Below are positions 35,361 to 44,436 of a stretch of DNA of 62,986 nucleotides, piece by piece. Under the pieces are notes generated by a model. The model ran no database searches, was not told the DNA's origin, and saw only the letters and a list, made by a program, of their open reading frames with translations. The stretch spans positions 1-62,986 of the forward strand of contig CAZMGF010000010.1 of NCBI GenBank assembly GCA_964565765.1. Direction: 5' to 3'. Position numbers and translations under genes: made by a program. Source of the stretch: Bog-1181 sp964565765. GTDB taxonomy: Bacteria > Oederibacteriota > PGYV01 > Palsa-1178. The first letter of the stretch is position 1, and the number at the start of each line of letters is the position of its first letter.

Positions 35361-36239
35361 ATGGCTATAAAAGGTTACGGTGAGATTTTAAAAAGGGCGA
35401 AGGAAGAAAAAAAATATACATATGAGGAGCTGCACAAGATACTAAAGATGGATCCGTCATATATCAAGGCGCTTGAGGACGAGAATATGGCCCACTTTGA
35501 AAAACCGGTTTACATGAGGTTTTTCCTGAAAACTTATTCCAAGTTTTTAAAACTTGATATCAGCGAGATGCTCGAGATGTTCGATTATTCTCCGGACGTT
35601 GTGGAGGCGGAAAAAAAGGATAAGGGAAAAACCAAGGAACGTATCGTGGTAGGGGATATCATAAAGGATTCCGATCAGAAGGAATTTGAATCGGGCAAGT
35701 CCATAGACCTGTCCATAATTAATCAGAAAAACATGATAATCATCGGAGCGGGGATTGTTATTGTCATAATAGCAGCGATTCTTATATTTGTCCTGTCGGG
35801 AAAAGGCAAGCCGGCGCAGGCCGCGGCCGGCAATATTTATGTGGCAACTGTCACCGCACCGGTTAGTTTGAAAGTTACCGTCCACGCAAGGGAAGATGTC
35901 TGGATGAAGGCGCGCTATGAAGGAAGCCCGGAAGAGGATTTTCTCCTGAAAAGAGGGGAAGAAAAAAATTACAAGGACATTAATAGGATAGTTTTTCTTG
36001 TCGGCAACGCCGGCGGGGTTGAATTTACGGTAAACGGGGACTCGCTTGGCACAATCGGCGAATCCGGCGAGGTCATAAACGGCCTGGTATTTGAAACCGG
36101 TAAAAACTGGTATATTGACAAATCTCAGGGGTTCAAAAGGGAAAACCCGAGGCCCGCAGTAAATACGCCGGAGCCTGCCCCCACAGCTGCGCCCGTTGCA
36201 ACAGCCGTGCCGGCCACAAACACTGCAAAACCGCAGTAA
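35361..36239 (+). CDS. RodZ-like protein (HTH, TM, DUF4115)
   Basis: 292 residues. The cytosolic N-terminus is an HTH_25 helix-turn-helix (EILKRAKEEKKYTYEELHKI ... YIKALEDENMAHFEKPVYMR). One TM helix (IIIGAGIVIVIIAAILIFVL) is followed by a periplasmic DUF4115-type domain with LKVTVHAREDVWMKARYEG and TVNGDSLGTIGESG. The tail is Pro/Ala/Thr-rich. RodZ links MreB filaments to the membrane in rod-shaped cells. AAAAAGGAG precedes the ATG. Confidence 0.82.
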   Translation: MAIKGYGEILKRAKEEKKYTYEELHKILKMDPSYIKALEDENMAHFEKPVYMRFFLKTYSKFLKLDISEMLEMFDYSPDVVEAEKKDKGKTKERIVVGDIIKDSDQKEFESGKSIDLSIINQKNMIIIGAGIVIVIIAAILIFVLSGKGKPAQAAAGNIYVATVTAPVSLKVTVHAREDVWMKARYEGSPEEDFLLKRGEEKNYKDINRIVFLVGNAGGVEFTVNGDSLGTIGESGEVINGLVFETGKNWYIDKSQGFKRENPRPAVNTPEPAPTAAPVATAVPATNTAKPQ

Positions 36240-36282
36240 AAAAAGAAAATAATATTTTAATTATAATTAATGGAGGTACTTT

Positions 36283-36783
36283 ATGGCATCTGACAGTTCG
36301 TTTGACATAGTATCTAAAATAGACATGCAGGAAGTGGTCAACGCCATTGACCAGGCAATGAGGGAAATCACCACAAGGTATGATTTCAGGGACACCAATA
36401 CCACAATTGAATTAAAGCAGGAAGAGCGCGAGATAATAATCACCACCACCGACGATTTTAAGGTAAAGGCGTCGGAAGAGGTATTAAGGGGCAAGATGAT
36501 AAAAAGGGGAATCCCGCTTAAGGCCCTTACAAGCGAACCGGCGGCCGCGTCCGGCATGAATAAAATGGTTATGAAAATAAAAATACAGGACGGCATTCCC
36601 CAGGAAAAGGCGAAAGAGATTGTGAAGTACATAAAGGAACAGAATTTAAAAAAGGTACAGGCTTCCATACAGAAGGATGTAATCAGGGTGACCGCGCCGA
36701 AAAGGGACGATTTGCAGGCAGTTATACAGGCCGTAAAGTCCCATGATTTCGGAATTGACACGCAGTTTACCAATTACAGGTAG
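36283..36783 (+). CDS. yajQ: YajQ family nucleotide/c-di-GMP-binding protein
   Basis: 166 residues, the usual length. Family landmarks are SFDIVSKIDMQEVVNAIDQA, RYDFRDTNTTIELKQEE, and the C-terminal DDLQAVIQAVKSHDFGIDTQ ending FTNYR. Two ferredoxin-like folds make up the protein. Some members bind cyclic di-GMP, which would fit with the HD-GYP protein at 58614, but this is inference. GGAGG precedes the ATG. Confidence 0.94.
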   Translation: MASDSSFDIVSKIDMQEVVNAIDQAMREITTRYDFRDTNTTIELKQEEREIIITTTDDFKVKASEEVLRGKMIKRGIPLKALTSEPAAASGMNKMVMKIKIQDGIPQEKAKEIVKYIKEQNLKKVQASIQKDVIRVTAPKRDDLQAVIQAVKSHDFGIDTQFTNYR

Positions 36784-36825
36784 GCAGCTGCGGATGTTAT
36801 TTTTGAAGCGTTGTCCGGTTTTTAA

Positions 36826-38112
36826 GTGAAGCTCGGGGTAATTTCCCTCGGCTGCCCGAAAAATACCGTGGACACCGAGGTAATGCTTTCCTTTCTCGGG
36901 GATTTCCAGCTGACAGCCGACCCAAAAAAAGCCGATTATGTCCTTATAAATACCTGCGGATTTTTGAAGGCCTCAAGAGATGAGGCTCTGGGGGCCATTT
37001 CCGAGATGCTTTCCTTAAAAGGGCCGAAAGTTATAGTGGCGGGATGTTTTGTCACAAAGGACCTTAAAAATCTAAAAAATAATTATAAAAACGTGCATGC
37101 CTGGATAGGCATTAATGACATGTCAAATATCAGGCGGGCAATTGACAAGGGCGGGATTTATATATCTTCAAAACCCTGCGTTTATTCCGCGCGCGAACAC
37201 ACTATTCTGCTGAATAACGCATCCGCATACGTCAAAATTTCCGACGGGTGCAACCACCTGTGCTCTTTTTGCACCATACCTTCGATAAAAGGCGCTTACA
37301 GATCCAGAAAGATGGGGGATGTCGCGGCCGAAGTTAAAAACCTTGTTGCCGCCGGCGTGAAAGAAATAAATCTTATCAGCCAGGACCTTACATATTACGG
37401 CATGGATAATTACGGGAGTAAAAAGCTTCCAGAACTGCTGAAAAAAATCAGCGGCTGCTCGGACAAATATTTCTGGATAAGGCTTTTATACCTTTATCCC
37501 GACGCAGCGGTAATCAGGGAAACGGTGAAAGTGATGCAGAAGGATGAAAGAATATGCCGGTATCTGGATATACCGTTCCAGCATGTATCCGACAGGCTGC
37601 TTAAGTCAATGAGGCGCGGCCACGGCATGAATAAGATAATGGAAATAATTACGGACGTAAAGAAAAAAATCCCTGATATATGCCTTCGCTCATCATTTAT
37701 TACTGGATATCCCGGTGAAACAAAGAATGATTTTAATTCCCTGAAAAAATTCATAGAGGCCGGATATATCGGCAAGGCCGGCATATTCGCCTATTCTGAC
37801 GAGCCGGGCACACACGCGCATACACTTCCAGGAAGGGTAAACGCTGAGACCGCGCTAAAAAGGCAGGGGATATTAGCCCTTGCCTCGGCTGAAGTTTGCT
37901 ATTATAATAACCGCAGGGAAAAAGGTAAACGAAAAAAAGTACTCGTGATATCGCGCTCTGCTGACGGCGTGTACCTGGCAAGGACGCAGGAAAACGCCCC
38001 GGATATTGACGGATATGTCGCGGTAAAATCCAAAAAAAAGCTGAAAACCGGGGAATTTTACGACGTATTAATAACCGGATATTCAAAATTTGACCTCAAG
38101 GGTGCGGTTTAA
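36826..38112 (+). CDS. rimO: Ribosomal protein uS12 methylthiotransferase RimO
   Basis: 428 residues. MTTase N-terminus with Cys10 (SLGCPKN), a second Cys in LINTCGF and a third in VAGCF binds one Fe-S cluster. The radical SAM cluster is Cys142-x3-Cys146-x2-Cys149 (CNHLCSFC). A TRAM domain ends the protein. It adds a methylthio group to an aspartate of uS12. GTG 36826 starts at the conserved KLGVISLGCPKN; the ribosome site is weak. One base before pgsA. Confidence 0.95.
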   Translation: MKLGVISLGCPKNTVDTEVMLSFLGDFQLTADPKKADYVLINTCGFLKASRDEALGAISEMLSLKGPKVIVAGCFVTKDLKNLKNNYKNVHAWIGINDMSNIRRAIDKGGIYISSKPCVYSAREHTILLNNASAYVKISDGCNHLCSFCTIPSIKGAYRSRKMGDVAAEVKNLVAAGVKEINLISQDLTYYGMDNYGSKKLPELLKKISGCSDKYFWIRLLYLYPDAAVIRETVKVMQKDERICRYLDIPFQHVSDRLLKSMRRGHGMNKIMEIITDVKKKIPDICLRSSFITGYPGETKNDFNSLKKFIEAGYIGKAGIFAYSDEPGTHAHTLPGRVNAETALKRQGILALASAEVCYYNNRREKGKRKKVLVISRSADGVYLARTQENAPDIDGYVAVKSKKKLKTGEFYDVLITGYSKFDLKGAV

Positions 38113-38763
38113 ATGGAAAAAAGGAAAATAAGCGAATCGTTAAAAAAGCTGCCTAACAGAATCACCATGTTCCGCATGTTTATAATAGTGCTCTTTATAC
38201 CATCTTTGCTCGCCTCCAATATAGTCTTTAATTATATTTCCCTTTTTCTTTTCGCGATTGCCGCTATATCCGACTGGCTGGACGGATTTCTTGCCAGGAA
38301 ATATGAGATAGTCAGCGATTTTGGAAAGGTTATGGACCCGCTGGCGGACAAGATACTGGTAATTTCCACTATGCTATGTTTTGTGCAGCTGAACCTTGTT
38401 CCGGCATGGATGGTGGTCATTATAATAAGCAGGGAATTCCTTATAAACGGCATCAGGATAATGGCGGCCCAGGGTGGTAAAATAATAATGGCCTCAAACT
38501 GGGGCAAGGCAAAAACCGTTGTTGAAATGACCGCAATAACCACGGTTCTTTTCTTAAAAGTGGTGCAGGACACCATTGAATACTTCAATGAAAGGCAGAC
38601 ATGGGAAGAGATACTCATGAGGCTTGGAAATACCGGCGACATACTTGTGCAGTTTGTTTATTACGCCCCGTACTGGCTCATGTTCGCGGCGGCAACTGTT
38701 TCTCTGATTTCCGGCCTGGATTATTTCTTTAAAAATAAGCGCATGTTCGATGAGGGGATATAA
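38113..38763 (+). CDS. pgsA: CDP-diacylglycerol-glycerol-3-phosphate 3-phosphatidyltransferase
   Basis: 216 residues, polytopic. The CDP-alcohol phosphotransferase motif is intact: SDWLDGFLARKYEIVSDFGK then VMDPLADK, matching DG-x2-AR-x8-G-x3-D-x3-D. It makes phosphatidylglycerophosphate for phosphatidylglycerol and cardiolipin. It begins immediately after the rimO stop and is followed at 3 bp by pgpA, the next enzyme of the same pathway. Confidence 0.94.
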   Translation: MEKRKISESLKKLPNRITMFRMFIIVLFIPSLLASNIVFNYISLFLFAIAAISDWLDGFLARKYEIVSDFGKVMDPLADKILVISTMLCFVQLNLVPAWMVVIIISREFLINGIRIMAAQGGKIIMASNWGKAKTVVEMTAITTVLFLKVVQDTIEYFNERQTWEEILMRLGNTGDILVQFVYYAPYWLMFAAATVSLISGLDYFFKNKRMFDEGI

Positions 38764-38766
38764 CCG

Positions 38767-39225
38767 ATGATGAGAAAATTTATAATAGCCTTTACGACGT
38801 TTTTTTATACAGGATATTTCCCGAAGGGCTCGGGAACCGTAGCCACGGCGGCTTTCGTCCCTTTTTACTATTTTTTCTTCAGGGGTATGAATCCGTGGCT
38901 TTACGCCTCGATAACAATAGCGCTTTATTTTGCCGGAGTCTGGGCGTCAAATTATGCCGCGGTTATTTTTAAGGATGAGGACCCGTCGCAGGTGGTAATT
39001 GATGAGGTCGTGGGGTTTTTAATAACAATGTTTATGATACCTTTTACATGGAAAAGGCTGGCAGCGGGGTTCTTTGTTGCCAGGATACTCGATATTATAA
39101 AGCCTTTCCCTGCATATCAGGCTCAGGCGCTCCGCGGCGGAAACGGCATTATGGCGGATGACGCCATATCAGGGTTCCAGGGGCTGGCGTTAATGTGGAT
39201 ATTGGTCTATTTTAAAGTCATTTAG
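38767..39225 (+). CDS. pgpA: Phosphatidylglycerophosphatase A
   Basis: 152 residues. The motifs FPKGSGTVATAAFVPFYYFF, DEDPSQVVIDEVVGFLITMF and RILDIIKPFPAYQAQAL are those of PgpA, which removes phosphate from phosphatidylglycerophosphate. Three or four TM helices. The pairing with pgsA supports the assignment. Its stop codon overlaps the first base of an AT-rich inverted repeat. Confidence 0.94.
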   Translation: MMRKFIIAFTTFFYTGYFPKGSGTVATAAFVPFYYFFFRGMNPWLYASITIALYFAGVWASNYAAVIFKDEDPSQVVIDEVVGFLITMFMIPFTWKRLAAGFFVARILDIIKPFPAYQAQALRGGNGIMADDAISGFQGLALMWILVYFKVI

Positions 39226-39358
39226 AAATTAAAAATTTAAAGGGTAAAACCAAAAAGTCAACTTTAAAGTTTTTAATTAATGGTAAAACAGGCATTGTTT
39301 TCAATTGTATAATTATAAAATTGTAATTTTTGGTTTTGAATTTTAACTTTTGAATTTC
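39225..39358. repeat. AT-rich MITE-like inverted-repeat element
   Basis: Imperfect inverted repeats of about 34 bases (39225-39258 and 39325-39358; shared pieces GAAATT, AAAACCAAAAA) flank an AT-rich centre. There is no ORF. The layout fits a small non-autonomous element or a long weak hairpin between pgpA and mfd. Confidence 0.5.
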
Positions 39359-39365
39359 CAAAAGG

Positions 39366-42300
39366 ATGTTTCCAATGCCGTCCATTAAGGAAAGCCTCTC
39401 GGTTTCACCCGAGATTCAGAGGCTGTTATCACTTGTAAAAGCAGGGGATAAAAACATTTTTGCAGAAAGCGTCGCCGACTGCTTCAAGGGTATCCTGTAC
39501 TCAAAAATAATCTCCGAAATAACAAAAGATGTCATAATAATCACATCATCTGAGAATATTTTCGGCCTCTATTCCGAGATATCCAGCCTTAAGGATTACT
39601 TTAAGACAACCGCGGAAATTCTTTTTTATCCCGAAGATGACTCGCTTATATATCACAACATCGCGGCCTCAAGGGAAATATCAAAGGCAAGGGCCAGGGT
39701 CTACGAGGGGATATTCAAGAAAGATAGAAAAGTTATAATAACAGACATAAACGCCGTGGCGGAAAAGATACCGGCGCCTGAAGAGATAAAAAAATTCAGG
39801 GTCCTTATCAAAACGGGTGGAAAACTCATACCTGATAAAACAGCCGAAATGCTTTCTGCCAATAAATATGAAAGGGTGCTCAAAGTTGAGAATGTTTTTG
39901 AGTACTCGATAAGGGGGGCGATAATTGATATATTCGCCCCGGACTTTGATTATCCGGTCCGCGTGGAACTCTCAGGCGATACGGTTGAATCCCTGAGATT
40001 TTTTTCGCTGGATACATATTCCACGACAAAACATATTGAGAGCGTGGAACTTATGCTTTTTAATCCGGGGACAAAGCAGAGCGGTGAAACATCATCAATA
40101 CTTGATTATTTTAACCCGAAAAAGACGCTGATAATAACTGACGACGTTGACGCGGTAAAGGCGGAAATACTCGACAAGATATCAAAAGTCGGAAAATATC
40201 TTTCCGGCAATGATGTAAAAGACAACCTCTTCGGCCTGCCGGCCGTTTTCAGGAAAATGGCGCCGTTTCAGAAGGTAAAGACATTTTCAATTATGAAGTC
40301 AACAAGCGGGGTGAGGTTCCATCTGCGCGCGAACCCGCCGTTTAACAGGGACCTGAAAGTCTTCTTTGAATACATGCGCCAGCTTGCCGCGGACGGTTAT
40401 TTTACATGGATAATATCCGATAACGACGGCGAGACCATGCACTTAATGGAGCTTTTTGAGGAGTATGATAAAGAAAACGGAGTAAATCTTTTAAAAAGTA
40501 CGGATTTTTTAAGCGCAAATTTTTATTCCGGATGCGCGCTGCCCGGCGCGAAAGCCGCCTTCATTTCAAACAGGGAGATATTCCTCCGCTACAAGGGAAA
40601 GATTGCGGTGCGCAGAAAAGACAGGAACCTTAAGCCTGTAAAGCATTATATGGAACTCAAGGAAAAGGATTTTATTGTCCACCGCGAGCACGGCATAGGG
40701 GTTTTTGAGGGGATAAAAACACTGAATATTGACGATGAAAATGCCGATTTTATTTATCTGCGTTATGACGGGGACGACAAACTGTACCTTCCGGTATATA
40801 AAATAGATATGATAGACAAATATGTTGGTTCCGACAATTCGCCGGCGCTCTCAAAACTCGGCGGCGGCGGGTGGCGCAGGACAAAAGAAGAAATACAAAA
40901 ACAGCTGCACCTGATGGCCGAAGAACTGCTTCGTATTTACGCGAAACGTGAAACATCCGGAGGGATACGCTATCCGGCTGACGATGAAGCGCAGCGGTCA
41001 TTTGAGGACGCCTTTATTTTTGACGAGACCCAGGACCAGGATTCGGCGATAAAGGATGTCAAGGCGGATATGATGAAGGAAAAACCAATGGACCGCCTTG
41101 TGTGCGGTGACGCGGGTTTTGGCAAGACCGAAGTTGCCATGAGGGCGGCCTTCAAGGCCGTTAATTCCGGCAGGCAGGCGCTTGTGCTTACCGCAACAAC
41201 CCTGCTGGCCCAGCAGCATTTTTTTACTTTTAAGGAGCGCATGGCTGATTATCCATTCAATATAAAAATGCTGTCGAGGCTTGTGCCGCAGAAAGACAAG
41301 ACTCAGGTTTTAAAGGATGTCAAAGCAGGTACAGTTGACATCCTGGTCGGAACCAGCTCTGTTCTAAGCGAGCTTGTTATATTTAACGATCTCGGGCTCA
41401 TAATAATAGATGAGGAGCAGCATTTCGGAGTTAAAAACAAGGAATACCTGCGAGACAAATACCCCAGAGCCGATGTCCTTACCCTGACCGCCACGCCGAT
41501 ACCAAGAACCCTTTATTTTGCCATGTCCGGCATCAGGAATATTTCCACGATAACAACTCCGCCTCCGGGAAAACGCGCGATTGAAACTTACATAGCCGAG
41601 GAGAGGCCCGCGATAATAAAGGAAATAATTTTAAGGGAGGTACTGCGCAAGGGGCAGGTTTTCTACGTCCACAACAATATAAAGACCATATTTAAGGTGA
41701 AAGAAACCCTTCAGGAAAACCTGCCGGGAGTGCGCTTCAGGGTGGCGCACGGCAGGATGGACAAGCACCAGCTTGAAAAAATAATGGTGGATCTGCTTGA
41801 AAGAAAATACGACGTACTTATAACAACCACAATAATCGAATCAGGGCTTGATATGCCTGATGTAAATACCATAATAGTGAGCTCAGCCGACAGGTTCGGC
41901 CTATCACAGCTCTATCAGCTGCGCGGAAGGGTCGGCAGGAGGGACAGGCAGGCATACGCATACCTGCTTGTAAAGGACGCGAAATATCTCTCCGGCATCG
42001 CCAAGGAAAGGCTCAGGACAATAGAGAGTTACGTCGACCCGGGCGCCGGTTTTAAAATCGCCATGAAGGATATGGAACTGCGCGGCGCCGGGAACCTGCT
42101 GGGCACAAAACAACACGGCAATATGGAAAAAATAGGATTTGAGCTTTACTGCAAAATGCTTGAAGAAGCTGTGGCAAGGCTCTCAAGAGCTGATTTTGAC
42201 GCCGGCGTGGATACCAAAATAAAGGTGGATTTCAAGGCGTTCATACCCGAGGATTATATCTGGGATTCCGGCGAAAAGCTCCGTATTTACCGCAGGCTCT

Positions 42301-42614
42301 TTGTTGCCCATACAATGAAAGAGATAAAAGAGACCGGTGATTACATGAAAGACGCCTGGGGCGAGCCGCCGCAGGAAGTCAAGAACATACTTTATGTCGC
42401 GGAGCTTAAGGCGCTGGGAAGAAAATACAGGGCATATGAAATAAGGGCGACAGAAAATATAATAGCTGTCTACTGGGATGAAAAACCCGTTGATGAGGCC
42501 AGGATTTTCGCCGAGGGAAATAGAAAGAACGTGAGGGTTGCGGGGAATAAGATGGAAATAACCGTACAGGGAAGGAAAGGGGCGGCGGAATTAATCGCCG
42601 GGATAATACAATAA
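39366..42614 (+). CDS. mfd: Transcription-repair coupling factor Mfd
   Basis: 1082 residues. UvrB-homology N-terminus, RNA-polymerase-interacting CarD-like domain (DFIVHREHGIGVFEG near 435), then a RecG-like translocase with Walker A GDAGFGKTEVA near 581 and DEEQHFG near 682. GTSSVLSELVIFNDLGLIII and the TRG-type motif GAGNLLGTKQHG follow. The C-terminal TRCF domain (AFIPEDYIWDSGEKLRIYRR) completes it. It removes stalled RNA polymerase and recruits UvrA. AAAAGGA lies upstream of ATG. Overlaps the next gene start by one base. Confidence 0.97.
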   Translation: MFPMPSIKESLSVSPEIQRLLSLVKAGDKNIFAESVADCFKGILYSKIISEITKDVIIITSSENIFGLYSEISSLKDYFKTTAEILFYPEDDSLIYHNIAASREISKARARVYEGIFKKDRKVIITDINAVAEKIPAPEEIKKFRVLIKTGGKLIPDKTAEMLSANKYERVLKVENVFEYSIRGAIIDIFAPDFDYPVRVELSGDTVESLRFFSLDTYSTTKHIESVELMLFNPGTKQSGETSSILDYFNPKKTLIITDDVDAVKAEILDKISKVGKYLSGNDVKDNLFGLPAVFRKMAPFQKVKTFSIMKSTSGVRFHLRANPPFNRDLKVFFEYMRQLAADGYFTWIISDNDGETMHLMELFEEYDKENGVNLLKSTDFLSANFYSGCALPGAKAAFISNREIFLRYKGKIAVRRKDRNLKPVKHYMELKEKDFIVHREHGIGVFEGIKTLNIDDENADFIYLRYDGDDKLYLPVYKIDMIDKYVGSDNSPALSKLGGGGWRRTKEEIQKQLHLMAEELLRIYAKRETSGGIRYPADDEAQRSFEDAFIFDETQDQDSAIKDVKADMMKEKPMDRLVCGDAGFGKTEVAMRAAFKAVNSGRQALVLTATTLLAQQHFFTFKERMADYPFNIKMLSRLVPQKDKTQVLKDVKAGTVDILVGTSSVLSELVIFNDLGLIIIDEEQHFGVKNKEYLRDKYPRADVLTLTATPIPRTLYFAMSGIRNISTITTPPPGKRAIETYIAEERPAIIKEIILREVLRKGQVFYVHNNIKTIFKVKETLQENLPGVRFRVAHGRMDKHQLEKIMVDLLERKYDVLITTTIIESGLDMPDVNTIIVSSADRFGLSQLYQLRGRVGRRDRQAYAYLLVKDAKYLSGIAKERLRTIESYVDPGAGFKIAMKDMELRGAGNLLGTKQHGNMEKIGFELYCKMLEEAVARLSRADFDAGVDTKIKVDFKAFIPEDYIWDSGEKLRIYRRLFVAHTMKEIKETGDYMKDAWGEPPQEVKNILYVAELKALGRKYRAYEIRATENIIAVYWDEKPVDEARIFAEGNRKNVRVAGNKMEITVQGRKGAAELIAGIIQ

Positions 42615-43525
42615 TGAAAAAGTTATGGTATTTTTTTCTCGAGACGCGAGCCGGGATACTGACAACAACGGCAATTCCTGTAATGCTTGGCAGCGCTGTT
42701 GCTTTTTACAAAACAGGGCTCTTCAGTCCGTATATTTTCTGGCTCATACTCTGCGGATACAGCCTTATCCATCTGGGAACAAATGTGTTAAATGATTATT
42801 TTGACGCCGCCGGAGGAACGGATAATATAAACACCGGATTTATTGCCCCCTTCACTGGAGGGGGCAGAATGCTGCAGAATAAAAAACTTACCCCGGGTGA
42901 AATACTGGCTGAATCCATAATTTTGTTTGTTGCGGCGTCTGCCATGTTCATCACGGCGTCGCTTAAATCCGGAGCAATTATTTTATGGCCGGCAGCGGCA
43001 GGAATGGCGGCGGGTATTTTTTATTCGGCCCCGCCGCTGAAAATATCCGGGTCCGGCTTCGGAGAAATTCTTATAGCAGCCGTTTTTGGGCCGCTGCTTT
43101 CAGGTGCGGCATATGCGGCGCAGGCCAAAGAATTCAGCCCCGTGCCGGCTGTTGTCTCCGTAATTCCCGGGCTTCTAACAGCCGCGTTTGTAATACTTGC
43201 CGAATTCCCGGATTATGAGGCTGACAGGGCAACGGGAAAGAAAAATCTTGTTGTAAGATTAGGAAAAAAATCAGGAGTTTTGCTTTATGGAACCGTAATT
43301 TTTTCAGCTTACGGATTTGCGGCATGGAGCGTCATTACCGGTTATATCCCAAAAAACGGCCACTGGGTTCTGGGCGGGATATTTTTTTCGGCGTATGCAT
43401 TTATTGAGCTTCTGCGCGCAAAAAAAAGTCCGGAAAAACTGGGTCTGGCTTGCTTAATATCTCTTATGGCCCATCTGGTAACTGGAATGGCTCTGGTGGC
43501 GGCTTTTACGCTGTACAAAAGATAA
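42614..43525 (+). CDS. UbiA/MenA-family prenyltransferase
   Basis: 303 residues, about eight TM helices. The first Asp-rich motif is NDYFDAAGGTD and the second is EFPDYEADRATGKKNLVVRL, the MenA-like pattern (NDYFDxxxGTD and DxxxD). It would attach a polyprenyl chain to dihydroxynaphthoate in menaquinone synthesis, but no other men gene is here, so a different aromatic acceptor is possible. The ATG overlaps the mfd stop. Confidence 0.85.
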   Translation: MKKLWYFFLETRAGILTTTAIPVMLGSAVAFYKTGLFSPYIFWLILCGYSLIHLGTNVLNDYFDAAGGTDNINTGFIAPFTGGGRMLQNKKLTPGEILAESIILFVAASAMFITASLKSGAIILWPAAAGMAAGIFYSAPPLKISGSGFGEILIAAVFGPLLSGAAYAAQAKEFSPVPAVVSVIPGLLTAAFVILAEFPDYEADRATGKKNLVVRLGKKSGVLLYGTVIFSAYGFAAWSVITGYIPKNGHWVLGGIFFSAYAFIELLRAKKSPEKLGLACLISLMAHLVTGMALVAAFTLYKR

Positions 43526-43597
43526 ATATAATTTGATTTTTTATATTTGAAAGTATATATTAATATCTGCAGCTTCAGGGGGCCATGGAGGTAAAAA

Positions 43598-43948
43598 ATG
43601 AAAAATGTTACAGTGGAAATCAAAAATGATATAGTTCTTTTTATTTGTACAGGTCCGTACAGCAAGGAATTTATAGTTGAACTTATGTTATACGTAAAAA
43701 AAAGTCTGGATGAAAATAAAATGAAAAAAGCCCTGGTTGACGGGCGGGCAATAACCGGGAACATACCGGATTTTGAAAGGTTTGAACTGGGTAAATTGTT
43801 CGCGGTTAATCTTTCGAGGTTCAGAATAGGCATGCTTATGGAACCGAAAAAAATAAACAAACTGGCTGAAAACACGGCCGTAAACCGTGGCGGGGATATT
43901 TTAATATCGGCAGACATGGACGCCATTTTGAAATGGCTGAAAAGATAG
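43598..43948 (+). CDS. STAS/SpoIIAA-like small protein
   Basis: 116 residues. It begins with two beta strands (VTVEIKNDIVLFICTGPYS), an amphipathic helix, then ALVDGRAITGNIPDFERFELG, as in SpoIIAA-like (SEC14/STAS-fold) proteins. No phosphorylatable Ser-Ser-Ala-Gly site is seen, unlike the STAS pair at 60922-61644. Function unknown. CATGGAGG precedes the ATG. Confidence 0.6.
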   Translation: MKNVTVEIKNDIVLFICTGPYSKEFIVELMLYVKKSLDENKMKKALVDGRAITGNIPDFERFELGKLFAVNLSRFRIGMLMEPKKINKLAENTAVNRGGDILISADMDAILKWLKR

Positions 43949-43967
43949 AAAACAGTAATTCATTAAT

Positions 43968-43994
43968 AAAAAAAGGCGCCTCAAGGCGCCCTTT
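43968..43994. terminator. Bidirectional terminator between convergent genes
   Basis: AAAAAAA then GGCGCC-TCAA-GGCGCC then CTTT. It lies between the ends of the 43598 and 44018 genes and serves both strands. Confidence 0.8.
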
Positions 43995-44017
43995 ATATAT
44001 ACGGATTCCTAAACGAA

Positions 44018-44401
44018 TTAAGGAAGATTGGTGAATTTTAATTTGTTATCCGCGATTTTGTAATAACAGAGTTTTACATTTTTAAGCCCGGATTTTGCAA
44101 GTATCCTGTTTGCCTCGCCTTTAAGCGGCTCCGGCACCATTAAAAAGAAGGTTCCAAGCTGCTCTGATATGCCTTTCCACGCGATGGCTTCGCCTTCGGT
44201 GACAGTTGATTCCGTCTCCACCTTGAATATCAATACTATCGGGTTCTTGACAATAAGATCCACGGTAACCCCTTTAATTACGGCGTTCTGTTTGTCAAGG
44301 TTAGTATGCACCTGCTGGGCATTTTTTGACTCATAGATACCGGCAACAGACTTTATAATCGTATCGTGCATTTTCATTTCTTTCGGTGAACGCATTGCCA
44401 T
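44018..44401 (-). CDS. Small hypothetical protein, possible PD-(D/E)XK-like core
   Basis: 127 residues, ATG 44401 behind GGGGGAG. A central strand pair, VDLIVKNPIVLIFKVETEST, has the spacing of Asp then Glu-x-Glu residues of degenerate nuclease folds, followed by helix AIAWKGISEQLGTFF. That comparison is weak. It lies 36 bp downstream of the phosphorylase on the same strand and may be co-transcribed. No confident family. Confidence 0.6.
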   Translation of the reverse strand: MAMRSPKEMKMHDTIIKSVAGIYESKNAQQVHTNLDKQNAVIKGVTVDLIVKNPIVLIFKVETESTVTEGEAIAWKGISEQLGTFFLMVPEPLKGEANRILAKSGLKNVKLCYYKIADNKLKFTNLP

Positions 44402-44436
44402 GTTTTACTCCCCCATAAGGCTTTAGAATTAAATCC

